Shown: positions 18,085 to 26,945, numbered from the stretch's first letter. The stretch is DNA of 45,992 bases from Thiobacillus sp. (GCA_024709165.1 JANJXF010000053.1:1-45992), one strand, 5' to 3'. Notes: generated from the sequence alone by a model not told the origin. Program-made: numbers and translations.

Positions 18085-19374
18085 TCAGTGCAGTGCGGCG
18101 TCGAGCGCCGAGGCGGCGATCAGGGCGTCCAGGTAGGCAACGGAAATCTGGTGCAGTTCGATGCCGAGTCTGCGCGAGTGCTCGGCGAGCGCGTTGGCGT
18201 CGTTGTTCTCGCAGGCATGGGCCAGTTGCAGCAGGGTGCCTTCCTGCGAGGCGTTGCCGGCAAGTGCGCGTGCGGTGGCGGGGGAAAGCTGCAGCTTGCG
18301 GAGCAGAGTTTCAGCCGGCAGCCCCAGCGCATGTGGGGCGGTGGAGAGCAGACCGATTTCGAACGCGCCCGATGCGTTGACGGCGGACGCTCCCAGACGA
18401 ATGACCTTGCCGAGGAACAAGGCACGGGTCAACGCGGTGATGGCGTAATGGCGCGAGGCGTCGGTGGGGTGACGGCCGGCCAGCGCGAGCAATGTCGCGA
18501 TGCGCGCAGCACGCTGCGGGCCAAGCATGACGAGGGCGTGTGCGGTCGATTCGGCCGGGCGGCTGAGTCCTCCAGCCGACGAATTGGCGATCGCCAGCAG
18601 GCGCGGCTGCAGGTCGGGATTGAGGCGGAAGAAGCGGACCAGGGTTTCGAGCGACTGGCGCTGCGCGAGTGCCAGAAGGTCGAGCTGCATCGCCTGCTCG
18701 TGGCTGATGCCGGGCTGCGTGTCACCCGCGGCGACGGTGCCCTTGAACCAGGTGCCTTTGGGCCACTGGCCAGTCGTGGGTACGTGGCGCAGCCCGTCCA
18801 CGATAAGGTGTGCGCGCACGGCCGGGGGGGGCTCGCCGTCGCGCCAGGCAAGATGACGCCAGGCCGACATGCTGCCGTACACCAGCGGATCGTTGCGATT
18901 GAGGCGGGGGCACAGGATCAGCCCCGTTTCCTGCAGCGCCAGCGCACGCAGCAGGTGCTCCGGATTCTCGATCGGCACCAGCCAGATCAGGCCATCCTGG
19001 TGGAGTTGCTGCAGCAGGTCGCTGAACAGGGTGTCCGGACTGATCTGCACCAGCAGGGGCAGTTCTCCAGTGAGGCTGTCCTGGGCGAGGGAATACAGGC
19101 CCGTCAGCAGCATGTCCTCGTCCATCTGGCGCAGTTCGGGCGGCGCATCCGGCGTGGCCGTCGGCCCGCGCAGCACGAGCTCGTGGGCGACCAGGTTCGA
19201 TTCAGCATCGAACAGGGGGTCGAACGACAGGAAGCGCGCGCGCAGCGTCTCCTCGCGCACCGGTCCGCTGTTGTCCACGCCCAGCATCTGGGTGACGACC
19301 ACCGGTTCCTGCGCATCGCTGGTGTTGATGCCGCCGCCGATGATGCGCGAGGGATTGGGGTCGTTGGAACTCAT
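18085..19374 (-). CDS. EAL/HDOD two-domain signalling protein, degenerate EAL
   Basis: A 429-residue cytoplasmic protein. The first half resembles the degenerate EAL domain of YuxH/CdgJ proteins: FLSFDPLFDAESNLVAHELV replaces the usual ARQPIL...YELLFR block, without the catalytic metal ligands, so no c-di-GMP hydrolysis is expected. The second half (about 200-400) is an HDOD domain, with QRQSLETLVRFFRLNPDLQ and ANSSAGG. Start ATG 19374 was preferred over 19440: the extra 22 codons use AT-rich codons such as TTA, TCA and TTT, unlike the gene. It is divergent from the DUF4139 gene. Confidence 0.8.
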   Translation of the reverse strand: MSSNDPNPSRIIGGGINTSDAQEPVVVTQMLGVDNSGPVREETLRARFLSFDPLFDAESNLVAHELVLRGPTATPDAPPELRQMDEDMLLTGLYSLAQDSLTGELPLLVQISPDTLFSDLLQQLHQDGLIWLVPIENPEHLLRALALQETGLILCPRLNRNDPLVYGSMSAWRHLAWRDGEPPPAVRAHLIVDGLRHVPTTGQWPKGTWFKGTVAAGDTQPGISHEQAMQLDLLALAQRQSLETLVRFFRLNPDLQPRLLAIANSSAGGLSRPAESTAHALVMLGPQRAARIATLLALAGRHPTDASRHYAITALTRALFLGKVIRLGASAVNASGAFEIGLLSTAPHALGLPAETLLRKLQLSPATARALAGNASQEGTLLQLAHACENNDANALAEHSRRLGIELHQISVAYLDALIAASALDAALH

Positions 19375-19477
19375 GCTCGAAAAAGAAACTTGGTATTTTG
19401 ATTCTAACGCGATGAACCAGTTTTCGCGTGATTCGGTCATTATGTGCACTTTCCCTGGAGCGTGCGAGGAGCGTCCC

Positions 19478-20920
19478 ATGTTGCATCACCCGATTTCAAA
19501 AACCGCGCTTGCCGTGCTGCTTGTGCTGTCGTCGGCGTCCGTCAGCGCGGTGCGCGACGAAATGGCCACCACCGCGGCGGACCAGCAGTCGGTGGCGGTC
19601 ACCATCTACAACGATAACCTGGCACTGGTGAAAGATACGCGCCGGATGACGCTCGGGCGCGATGCCAACCGGCTCGCCTGGCGCGAGGTGTCGGCGCAGA
19701 TGCGCCCGGAAACGGCGCAGTTGCGGAATCTCACGAACCCTGCCGGGTTCCGCCTGCTGGAGCAGAATTTCGATTTCGATCTTCTGAGCCCGGACAAGCT
19801 GCTGGAAAAATATGTCGGGCGCGAGGTTTCCGTCATCCGCAGCCATCCGACCACCGGGGCGGAGACGCGCGAGACCGCGACGGTGCTCGCCACCAACGGC
19901 GGGGTCGTGCTGCGCTTCGCCGATCGCATCGAGACGGGTGTGCCAGGGCGTCTGGCTTTTCCCGGCGTGCCGGAGACGCTGCGCGACCGGCCGACGCTGG
20001 TGATGTCGCTGGCGAACGCGGCGGTGGGGCCGCAGAACCTCGAACTGTCCTATCTGACCGGCGGACTGTCGTGGCGCGCCGATTACGTGGCCGAACTGAA
20101 TGCGCGGGACGACCGGCTCGATCTCAATGGCTGGGTCACCCTCACCAACCGCAGCGGCGCTGCGTATCCCAATGCCCGGCTGCAGCTGGTGGCGGGCGAC
20201 GTCAACCGCGTGCGCGACGCGGTACCGCTGCCGCGCGCGATGATGGCGCAGGTGGCGAAGATGGCGGAGGCGGCGGACATGCAGCAGGAGGCGCTGTTCG
20301 AGTATCACCTCTACACCCTGCAGCGGCCGACCACGCTGGCGGAAAACCAGACCAAGCAGGTGGCGCTGCTGTCGGCAGCCGCCGTGCCGGTGAAAAAGGA
20401 ATTCCTGCTGCAGGGTGCCGACTACTACTACTCCGGTCAGCACGGCGAGCTGGGGCAGAAAATCAAGGTTGGCGTGTTTGTCGAGTTCAGCAACAAGGGC
20501 GAGGGACTCGGCGTCCCCCTGCCGCGCGGCATCATCCGCGTATACAAGAAGGATAGCCAGGGCAACGCCCAGTTCGTCGGCGAGGACCGCATCGACCACA
20601 CGCCGAAGAACGAGACGGTGCGTCTGAAGCTGGGCGAAGCGTTCGACCTCACCGCCGACAGGAAACAGACCGCGTTCCAGAAACTGGCGGGCACCAGCCG
20701 CTACAACTACGTGTTCGAGTCGGCCTACGAGATCGTGCTGAAGAACGCCAAATCCGAAGCGGTGACCGTCACCGTCCGCGAGCCGATGCCGGGTGACTGG
20801 GCGATGGTGGCGGAATCGCATCGGCACATCAAGGCGGCATCCGGCACCGCCGAGTGGCAGGTGAACGTGCCCGCCGAGGGCAGCGCGACCCTCGTCTATC
20901 GGGTCCGGGTCAGGTACTGA
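19478..20920 (+). CDS. Exported DUF4139 domain protein
   Basis: A 480-residue protein with a signal peptide (residues 1-24, ending SSASVSA). The N-terminal half has VTIYNDNLALVKDTRRM, the usual opening of DUF4139/DUF4140 proteins; the C-terminal half contains ELSYLTGGLSWRADYVAEL and VYRVRVRY at the end, the DUF4139 hallmarks. Its function is unknown. A GAGGA site lies 7 bases before ATG 19478. The last 11 bases overlap the convergent pgi gene. No terminator is visible between the two. Confidence 0.85.
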   Translation: MLHHPISKTALAVLLVLSSASVSAVRDEMATTAADQQSVAVTIYNDNLALVKDTRRMTLGRDANRLAWREVSAQMRPETAQLRNLTNPAGFRLLEQNFDFDLLSPDKLLEKYVGREVSVIRSHPTTGAETRETATVLATNGGVVLRFADRIETGVPGRLAFPGVPETLRDRPTLVMSLANAAVGPQNLELSYLTGGLSWRADYVAELNARDDRLDLNGWVTLTNRSGAAYPNARLQLVAGDVNRVRDAVPLPRAMMAQVAKMAEAADMQQEALFEYHLYTLQRPTTLAENQTKQVALLSAAAVPVKKEFLLQGADYYYSGQHGELGQKIKVGVFVEFSNKGEGLGVPLPRGIIRVYKKDSQGNAQFVGEDRIDHTPKNETVRLKLGEAFDLTADRKQTAFQKLAGTSRYNYVFESAYEIVLKNAKSEAVTVTVREPMPGDWAMVAESHRHIKAASGTAEWQVNVPAEGSATLVYRVRVRY

Positions 20921-22562
20921 GCCCGCGGCGCCGGCGGATGTCGGCGATCAGACCGAGCGTCGAGGCGTCGTGTTCGCCGATCACGCGCACGGAGCTCAGC
21001 GCGGCGCGGATCGGCGGGGCGAGCTGCTTGCCGAGTTCGACGCCCCACTGGTCGAAGCTGTTGATCTGCCAGATCACGCCCTGCACGAACACTTTGTGCT
21101 CGTAGAGCGCGATGAGCATGCCGAGCGTGTGCGGATCGAGTTTCTGGTAGAGGAGCGTGTTGCTGGGTCGGTTGCCGGGGAAAACCTTGTGCGGGGCAAG
21201 CGCGCGCGCTTCCTCGCGGCTCATGCCCTGGGCGATGAGTTCGGCCTCGATCACCGCGCGCGACTTGCCCTTCAGCAGCGCCTCGGTCTGCGCGAGACAG
21301 TTGGCAAGTAGCCATTCGTGCTGGTCGGCGAGCGGCGTGGGATTGACTGCCGCCACCAGGAAGTCGGTGGGGATGAGGCGCGTGCCCTGGTGTATCAGTT
21401 CGAAAAAGGCGTGCTGCCCGTTGGTGCCGGGCGCGCCCCAGACGATGGGGCCGGTGTTGTAGTTCACCAGCTTGTTGGCGCGATTGACGTTCTTGCCGTT
21501 CGACTCCATGTCGAGCTGCTGCAGGAAAGGCACCAGGAGGCGCAGCCGCTGGTCGTAGGGATAGATGCCATAGGTGTCGGTGCCCCAGAAGTTCGCGTAC
21601 CAGATGCCGAGCATGCCGAGGATGATCGGCATGTTGACTTCCAGCGGCGCTTCCCTGAAATGCACGTCCATCGCGTGCGCACCGGCGAGCAGCGCCTGGA
21701 AGTTGCCCCAGCCGATCTGCAGCGCGATCGACAGGCCGATCGCCGACCATAGCGAATAGCGGCCGCCGACCCAGTCCCAGAAGATGAACATGTTGTCGGG
21801 GTCGATGCCGAAAGCCTCGACCGCCGGCTGGTTGGTCGACAGCGCGACGAAATGGCGCGCCACCGCCGCCGGTGAACGCAGCGCCGCGAGCAGCCAGGCC
21901 TTGGCCGAGTTGGCGTTGGCCAGTGTCTCCAGCGTGGTGAAGGTCTTGGAGGCGACGATGAAGAGCGTGGTTTCCGGGTCGAGCTGCCTCAGCGTGCCGG
22001 CCAGATGCGCGGGGTCGAGGTTGGAGACGAAATGCACACGCAGGCTTTCCAGGGCGTAATGGTCGAGCGCATGGCACACCATGGCCGGGCCGAGATCGGA
22101 ACCGCCGATGCCGATGTTTACCACGTCGCGGATCGGCTTGCCCGTGTGTCCCCGCCAGCTGCCGTCGTGGATGGTCTCGACGAAGTGTTGCATGCGCTTG
22201 AGAACCTTGGCGACCTCGCGCTCCACGTCCATGCCTTCGACGACGAGCGGCGGGCGTACCGGTGCGCGCAGGGCCGTGTGCAGGACCGCACGCTTTTCCG
22301 TGAAGTTGATGCGCTCTCCCACGAACATGGCGGTGCGGTGAATTTCCAGATCGGATTCGCGGGCGAGTTGCATCAGCCGTTGCATCGTCTCCGTGGTGAT
22401 GCGGTTTTTCGAATAATCGAGCAGCAGGTTGCCGCAGCGCAGCGACAACTGGTCGAAACGTTGCGTATTCTCGCGGAACGCCGCGCGCATGTCGAAGCTG
22501 CGCATGGTCTTGAAATGCTGTTCCAGGTCTTTCCAGGCGGGGAGGTGCTTGAGCGGTTTCAT
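20910..22562 (-). CDS. pgi: Glucose-6-phosphate isomerase
   Basis: A 550-residue cytoplasmic enzyme interconverting glucose 6-phosphate and fructose 6-phosphate. Family motifs are present: NIGIGGSDLGPAMV, HFVSNLDPAHLAGTL, FIVASKTFTTLET, GGRYSLWSAIGL, NTGPIVWGAPGTNGQHAFFE and INSFDQWGVELGK. Length is normal. Start ATG 22562, 95 bases from the divergent slyD-like start. It overlaps the convergent DUF4139 gene by 11 bases. Confidence 0.97.
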   Translation of the reverse strand: MKPLKHLPAWKDLEQHFKTMRSFDMRAAFRENTQRFDQLSLRCGNLLLDYSKNRITTETMQRLMQLARESDLEIHRTAMFVGERINFTEKRAVLHTALRAPVRPPLVVEGMDVEREVAKVLKRMQHFVETIHDGSWRGHTGKPIRDVVNIGIGGSDLGPAMVCHALDHYALESLRVHFVSNLDPAHLAGTLRQLDPETTLFIVASKTFTTLETLANANSAKAWLLAALRSPAAVARHFVALSTNQPAVEAFGIDPDNMFIFWDWVGGRYSLWSAIGLSIALQIGWGNFQALLAGAHAMDVHFREAPLEVNMPIILGMLGIWYANFWGTDTYGIYPYDQRLRLLVPFLQQLDMESNGKNVNRANKLVNYNTGPIVWGAPGTNGQHAFFELIHQGTRLIPTDFLVAAVNPTPLADQHEWLLANCLAQTEALLKGKSRAVIEAELIAQGMSREEARALAPHKVFPGNRPSNTLLYQKLDPHTLGMLIALYEHKVFVQGVIWQINSFDQWGVELGKQLAPPIRAALSSVRVIGEHDASTLGLIADIRRRRGLST

Positions 22563-22657
22563 GGGCGGGGAATGTGTGAACCAGGCTTCGAAGGTATCAT
22601 AGGGCGCCGCGCGGTGTCCGTGCGGCAGGTTTACTTTGACGGTTCAGGACAGAAAGC

Positions 22658-23143
22658 ATGGTCAGCGTGACGCGCAACAAACTCGTTTACATCACCTATT
22701 CCATTCTCGATGCGCGCGGCATGGTCGTCGAGCAGCACGACATGCCGGTTGGTTTCGTGCACGGCGCCAACAGCGGCATCCTGCCGGCGATCGAGGCGGC
22801 GGTGGACGGTCGCCAGGTTGGCGACCGTGTAGAGATCACGCTCTCCCCGGAGGAGGGCTATGGCCTGCGCGACGAGAGTCTGGTGGTCGTCGAGGACATC
22901 GACAACGTGCCGCCGCAGTTCCGGCGCGTCGGTGCCGAAGTGCTGTTCGAAAACGAGGCGGGCGAGACCAAGGCGTTCTACGTCACCCGCATCGAGGACG
23001 GCAAGGTGACCATCGACGGCAACCCGTCGCTCGCCGGGCAGAGCGTGACCTGTCTGGTGAACGTGATGGACGTCCGCGACGCCACGCCCGAGGAAATCCG
23101 CAGCGGCCGGCCGCTCGATGCGACGCCGCCGGCGCTGCACTGA
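22658..23143 (+). CDS. SlyD-type FKBP peptidyl-prolyl isomerase
   Basis: A 161-residue cytoplasmic FKBP-type prolyl isomerase and chaperone. The FKBP core reads VTRNKLVYITYSILDARG, PVGFVHGANSGILPAIEAAV and ITLSPEEGYGLRDESLV, followed by an inserted flap domain as in SlyD (VGAEVLFENEAGE... to FNGNPSLAGQ-like INGNPSLAGQ region, here IDGNPSLAGQSV). The His/Cys-rich metal-binding tail of E. coli SlyD is absent. A strong terminator follows the stop directly. Confidence 0.9.
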   Translation: MVSVTRNKLVYITYSILDARGMVVEQHDMPVGFVHGANSGILPAIEAAVDGRQVGDRVEITLSPEEGYGLRDESLVVVEDIDNVPPQFRRVGAEVLFENEAGETKAFYVTRIEDGKVTIDGNPSLAGQSVTCLVNVMDVRDATPEEIRSGRPLDATPPALH

Positions 23144-23172
23144 CAAAAAACCGGGACGCATCCCGGTTTTTG
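23144..23172. terminator. Bidirectional terminator
   Basis: AAAAACCGGGA (23146-23156), loop CGCA, then TCCCGGTTTTT (23161-23171). The stem is perfect and flanked by A and T runs, so it can serve both the slyD-like gene and the convergent SCP2-like gene. Confidence 0.88.
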
Positions 23173-23188
23173 TGGGCGCCGCCGCAGC

Positions 23189-23698
23189 TTACTTGGCGGG
23201 ACAGGCCTTGTCGCCGGGGATCTTGCCCGGCAGGCGCAGGAAGGTCTCGAACGGACCCATCACGCTCATGGCCTCGACTTTCGGACCGCTGAACTTCAGG
23301 CGGCCGAACATCATGGCCTTCATCGGGCCGTATTCGCCGGCGCCCATCTCGTTCCAGCGCTCGGTGGTGGCATGCATGGTGTAGTCGGCCGAGTAATCCA
23401 TGGCCGCATGCTGCACACTGCCGCCATAGGTGCAGATCGCCTTGCCGTCCTTCGATTCGATCTTCATCTCGGTCTGGGTCGCCTCGCCGCAGTCGGTGCG
23501 GTAGAGGTGGATGATCTTGTAGCCGCGGTCCTTGTTGTTCTTGATCCACTTGTCGCCGAGACCGTTGGTCAGGACGGCGTCCTTGTTCCAGGCATCGCAG
23601 GCCTGAGCGGTCCACTCGGCCGACATCAGGGGGGTGGCGGCCTGTGCGGTGGTAGCGGCCATCGCGAGAACGGCCAGGGCGATTGGTGCAAATTTCAT
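23189..23698 (-). CDS. Periplasmic SCP2 sterol-transfer-like protein
   Basis: A 169-residue exported protein: signal peptide residues 1-20 (ending TTAQA) and a mature part with the SCP2-like pattern YSADYTMHATTERWNEMGAG then GPMKAMMFGRLKFSGPKVEAM. Three to four Cys are present (ACDAW, TDCGE, ICTYG, ACPAK), possibly in disulfides. It lies downstream of the YeeE/YedE-type pair on the same strand, separated by 114 bases. SCP2-like periplasmic proteins are recurrent near sulfur oxidation genes, to my recollection. Ligand unknown. Confidence 0.75.
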   Translation of the reverse strand: MKFAPIALAVLAMAATTAQAATPLMSAEWTAQACDAWNKDAVLTNGLGDKWIKNNKDRGYKIIHLYRTDCGEATQTEMKIESKDGKAICTYGGSVQHAAMDYSADYTMHATTERWNEMGAGEYGPMKAMMFGRLKFSGPKVEAMSVMGPFETFLRLPGKIPGDKACPAK

Positions 23699-23812
23699 GG
23701 TACCTCCTCCATTACACGGGTTTTAGAGGCCGGATTCAAAGCCGGCAAATTGGTTTTTATTACGGAGACAAAAAGCTCCGAAACGGCACGGTAAACAGGT
23801 CTGTGCGGATTG
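23699..23812 (-). promoter_or_regulatory. Leader of the SCP2-like gene with two small hairpins
   Basis: This 114-base gap contains GCCGG/CCGGC (about 23731-23747) and CGGAG/CTCCG (23763-23780), and an AT-rich piece with TTGGTTTTTATTA on the plus strand. AGGAGG lies 5-10 bases before the SCP2-like start. Whether it carries its own promoter or is a processed spacer after the YeeE pair is unclear. Confidence 0.35.
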
Positions 23813-24229
23813 TCAATGCGGCAGGCGATTTTTTGCCAACCCATAGAGCCAGGTGCCGTGCAACGCACCGGCCAGTGCGGCGAGCGCGCCGATCGAGCCC
23901 ATTCCCACCAGCGAAAAGATGGGGCCGGGGCACAGACCGATGATGCCCCAGCCGAGCCCGAAAATCAGGCCGCCGAGCAGGTAGTTGTATCGGCCGGGCG
24001 CCTTCTGTGGAATGACGATCGATTCGCCTTCCAGTGTGCGCGGATGCCAGAAACGCTTGAGCAGGATGACGCCGGTGAGCCCGGTGGCGATGGCGCTCAT
24101 CATGATGCCGAACATGTGGAAGGACTGGAAATAGAACATTTCCATGATGCGGTACCAGGACGCGGCCTCGGACTTGATCATCACGAAGCCGAAGGCCAGA
24201 CCGGCGAGAAAATAGGGCAGGAAGCGCAT
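23813..24229 (-). CDS. YeeE/YedE-family membrane protein, small half (DUF6691-type)
   Basis: A 138-residue membrane protein with about four helices. The hallmark is GLCPGPIFSLVGMGS near residue 100, preceded by YLLGGLIFGLGWGIIGLCPG, matching the second half of YeeE-type transporters. E. coli YeeE and relatives import thiosulfate or other sulfur species through conserved Cys residues. Here the family is split over two genes; this one follows the larger half after 6 bases. Start ATG 24229. Confidence 0.88.
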   Translation of the reverse strand: MRFLPYFLAGLAFGFVMIKSEAASWYRIMEMFYFQSFHMFGIMMSAIATGLTGVILLKRFWHPRTLEGESIVIPQKAPGRYNYLLGGLIFGLGWGIIGLCPGPIFSLVGMGSIGALAALAGALHGTWLYGLAKNRLPH

Positions 24230-24235
24230 GGCGGG

Positions 24236-24808
24236 TCACCAGAAGATGGAAAACAGGTGCGGCGTGATGACGTGGGCGGAAAACAGGCCGCCGGCGAAGA
24301 TGCCGAGCACTGCGAGCAGGGACTGCGGCTGCAGCGTGGACAGGCCGGTGATCGCATGGCCGGAGGTACAGCCGCTGGCATAGCGCGTGCCGAAGCCGAC
24401 CAGGATGCCGCCGCCGAACATGACCAGCAGGCTCAGCCAGTTGAAGTCGAACAGCACCGGCGGCAGGAAGCCGCCGCCGATCGGCACGTTCCAGTAGGAA
24501 AACATCGTCAGCGCGTCGATCGAGAGCTGGATCGGCTGCGGGTTGGCAAACACCACGCCGGCCAAAAAGCCGCCGAGCACCGCGCCGCCAGCGAATACCA
24601 GGCTCCAGCTGTGCTCGCGCCAGTTGTACTGGAAGAAATCGACGCCCACCGCGCGGGGCTGGACGATGGCGCACAGGTGCCTGAGGTTGTTCGAAATGCC
24701 GAACGAACGGTTGCCGATCCATAGCATGAGCGGAACCATCGCACCAATCAGGGGCCCGGAGACGTACCAGGGCCATGGGGCATGCAGCCAGGCAAGCAGG
24801 GTGTTCAT
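24236..24808 (-). CDS. YeeE/YedE-family membrane protein, large half
   Basis: A 190-residue membrane protein with about five helices. The family signature GTRYASGCTSGHAITGLSTL carries the conserved cysteine that relays sulfur in YeeE. ATG 24808 was taken; a GTG one codon upstream has a better distance (7 bases) to the AGGAGG site, so either is possible. With the small half downstream it is the likely sulfur-compound importer or exporter. Position next to the SCP2-like gene and in a genome with fccAB supports a role in sulfur oxidation. Confidence 0.88.
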   Translation of the reverse strand: MNTLLAWLHAPWPWYVSGPLIGAMVPLMLWIGNRSFGISNNLRHLCAIVQPRAVGVDFFQYNWREHSWSLVFAGGAVLGGFLAGVVFANPQPIQLSIDALTMFSYWNVPIGGGFLPPVLFDFNWLSLLVMFGGGILVGFGTRYASGCTSGHAITGLSTLQPQSLLAVLGIFAGGLFSAHVITPHLFSIFW

Positions 24809-24865
24809 CACGTTTTTTCCTCCTCGGTGTTGTAGGTGGTATGTGTGGGCGTGGCGCTTTCGGCT

Positions 24866-25549
24866 TCAGGGCGGACCGGCAGGCGCAGGCAGGAGCTGCG
24901 CTTCCACGAGACGGATGCGCAGCCGCAGTCGCGTGAGCGTATCGGCATCGCCGGCGGTCGCGGCCTGGGCTTCCTGTAGTTTGAGGTAAGCGAGCAGCGG
25001 CTGGCGCCAGCCGCGTTCGGATGCGGTTTCGGCCGCCAGCGCGAGAATCCCGGCATCGGCCTCGCGCCGCATCACCAGGAGGCTGGCGGCGAGCAGGCGC
25101 GCGAGCGGATCTTCGATGCGTGCGGGCGCCGCTTGCCGTGTGTCGGTCGATGCGTGCACGAGTTCGCGGTGCTGCGGCGGCAACAGGCCGGGATCGAGCT
25201 TCTCCCACTGCAGGGTGAGGAAGCGGTGGTAGGCGTCGCTGGCCGGGTCGGGTGCGGTGCCAGCGAGTTCGGCGTATTCGGCGCAGCTGTCGTCGATGAG
25301 CATGGCGCGTCGCGTCGCGCAGCGTACCAGCCACAGGCGTGCGGTCTCTGCGACGCGGCCGGCGCCGCCCGTAGCGGCGACCGCTTCGCGGAAATAGCGC
25401 TCGGCGAGCCTGTTCTCGCCCATGAGCGCGTGTTTCTGGTAACGCGCGATGAGGTCGGCGGCGTCGGTCTTCCAGTCGGGCGGCGGCGGGCCGCCGCTGC
25501 CGCAGGCGACAAGCAGGCCGAGGGCGGCTGCGGCAAGCAGGCGCGTCAT
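24866..25549 (-). CDS. Lipoprotein of the MCE operon, unknown auxiliary
   Basis: A 227-residue predicted lipoprotein: MTRLLAAAALGLLVACGSGG contains the lipobox LVAC, with Gly after the cysteine. The mature part is alpha-helical, Ala/Arg-rich, with TPR-like helices (ADLIARYQKHALMGENRLAE, RYFREAV). It is the last gene of the MCE operon; its start overlaps the MlaD-like stop by ATGA, so it is coupled. In other MCE operons an ABC-type auxiliary lipoprotein takes this place, but sequence similarity to those was not evident. Confidence 0.75.
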   Translation of the reverse strand: MTRLLAAAALGLLVACGSGGPPPPDWKTDAADLIARYQKHALMGENRLAERYFREAVAATGGAGRVAETARLWLVRCATRRAMLIDDSCAEYAELAGTAPDPASDAYHRFLTLQWEKLDPGLLPPQHRELVHASTDTRQAAPARIEDPLARLLAASLLVMRREADAGILALAAETASERGWRQPLLAYLKLQEAQAATAGDADTLTRLRLRIRLVEAQLLPAPAGPP

Positions 25550-26493
25550 GGCAATTTCACCTCGGGGTCGCGGGCGAAGGGCCACATCTTGTTGATCTCA
25601 TTGACCAGCGCGTTGGCGCGCCGCACCGCATCGTCGATTTCTGCGCGCAGCGCGGCGATGTCCTGGGTGCCTTCCTTGACATCCGCCGAGATCGCCACCG
25701 CATTGGCCATGAGCGCATCGGCCTTCTGCAGGCTGGAGCGTGCATCGTCCAGCAGCACGCCGATCTGCCTGAGGGACGCCCGTGCGCTGTCCGCCACGCC
25801 ATCCTTGGCGAACAGCCACTGGTCGGCCTTGCCCGCCATGCCGTCCATCTTGAGCGCCAGGCCGTCGAGGCGGGTCATGAGCGAGCGTGTTTTGTCCAGT
25901 GTTTCGGTCACCGCGCGGGCTTTCTCGGGGCTGCCGAGCACGCCTTCGAGCACACCGTATTCGCCGGTCATGCGTCCGGTCATGGTCTGCACGTTGGCAA
26001 GCGTGCTGACGATTTCACCGTCCTTGCGCGTGAGGTGCTCGACATTGGCGAGAATCGCCTTGACCCGCTCGACGAGCACGGGGATTTCCTTGCTGATATC
26101 GGAGGACAGCAGCAGCATGGTGGCGTGGTTGGGGAGTGCGGGAGCGTCGAGGTCGGACGAATCGACGCGGATGCGCGCGCCGCCGACGATCGGTTTGTCC
26201 AGGGTGAAGCTGCTGTTTTCCTTCAACCAGCGCGCGTTGCGCTGCATGAATTCAGCGTGGATGACGATGCCGCCGTTGTCGTTGAGTCCGAGCGTGGTGA
26301 CGCGGCCGATCTCGATCCCCGAAAACACCACCGGTACGCCGGGTGCGACGTTGTCGGCGCTGGCCGCGGCCAGTTGCAGATGGAACGTGTCCTCGAAAAA
26401 TCCGCGCGCATGCAGCAGGTAGACGAGAAACGCGGCACCCAGCAAGAGCGAGGCGAGGGCAAACAGTCCGACCTTGAAATGCATTCCGTTCAT
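25546..26493 (-). CDS. MlaD-like MCE domain protein
   Basis: A 315-residue inner-membrane-anchored substrate-binding protein. A single helix at about 5-27 (KVGLFALASLLLGAAFLVYL) is followed by an MCE domain (about 38-115: NVAPGVPVVFSGIEIGRVTT) and a long helical tail with heptad-like repeats (about 140-300). MCE proteins form hexamers that shuttle phospholipids between membranes. It overlaps the preceding ATPase-like gene by 4 bases and the lipoprotein gene downstream by 4 bases. Confidence 0.9.
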   Translation of the reverse strand: MNGMHFKVGLFALASLLLGAAFLVYLLHARGFFEDTFHLQLAAASADNVAPGVPVVFSGIEIGRVTTLGLNDNGGIVIHAEFMQRNARWLKENSSFTLDKPIVGGARIRVDSSDLDAPALPNHATMLLLSSDISKEIPVLVERVKAILANVEHLTRKDGEIVSTLANVQTMTGRMTGEYGVLEGVLGSPEKARAVTETLDKTRSLMTRLDGLALKMDGMAGKADQWLFAKDGVADSARASLRQIGVLLDDARSSLQKADALMANAVAISADVKEGTQDIAALRAEIDDAVRRANALVNEINKMWPFARDPEVKLP

Positions 26494-26945
26494 TCGCGAT
26501 AGAGCGGCTGGTTCCAGCTGAAGTCGAAGATTTCCCAGGTGCCGGTCATGTCGGCCTTGTCGGCGAGTTGACGCAGGAATACGGGATAGGGCACATCGTA
26601 AAGCATGGCGCCGGGGCGGTCGATGACCAGGCGCGGGCGGTGCAGGATGAGGGCGCGCGCCAGCTTGGTGACGAAACGCTGCGCGGCGCTCATGTCGGGG
26701 TCGCGCAGCGGCGCGATCGCGGCGTGACCGAGCTGCTCCAGGAGATGCAGGGCCTGGCGGTTCGACTCTGCGACGTTGAAGTGCCCGCGATAGATGGGGA
26801 TGAGGGCGATGTTGTCCAGCGCCGACAGATTGGCGCGCAGCGGCAATTCGTGCGACACGCGTGCGATGTCCTCGGGCAGCGCTGCGAGAGCGTTGGCGAG
26901 TGCGTCGCGGTCGGCAAACGTGGTCAGATGTACTTGAGCGCTAAT
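26490..26945 (-). CDS. Degenerate ABC ATPase-like subunit without P-loop (MlaF position)
   Basis: A protein of about 151 residues between the permease and MlaD-like genes, where MlaF is expected. It keeps the shape of the second half of an ABC ATPase: LRANLSALDNIALIP (as in the region after the Q-loop), DMSAAQRFVTKLARALILHR in place of LSGGQ-x-R-ALARAL, and RLVIDRPGAML in place of Walker B LLLDEPxxxLD, so the catalytic Glu is Arg. No Walker A is present in any upstream frame. There is no ATG near the likely beginning. I take ATT 26945, preceded 5 bases upstream by GAGGTG; CTG 26927 (overlapping the permease stop) and GTG 26858 are alternatives. It likely is a non-hydrolysing subunit or works with an ATPase in trans. 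Confidence 0.6.
   Translation of the reverse strand: MSAQVHLTTFADRDALANALAALPEDIARVSHELPLRANLSALDNIALIPIYRGHFNVAESNRQALHLLEQLGHAAIAPLRDPDMSAAQRFVTKLARALILHRPRLVIDRPGAMLYDVPYPVFLRQLADKADMTGTWEIFDFSWNQPLYRE

Noticed and set aside
18085-19440. Longer EAL/HDOD protein starting at ATG 19440
   Set aside because: The added codons are AT-rich and unlike the gene; the stretch looks like a leader.
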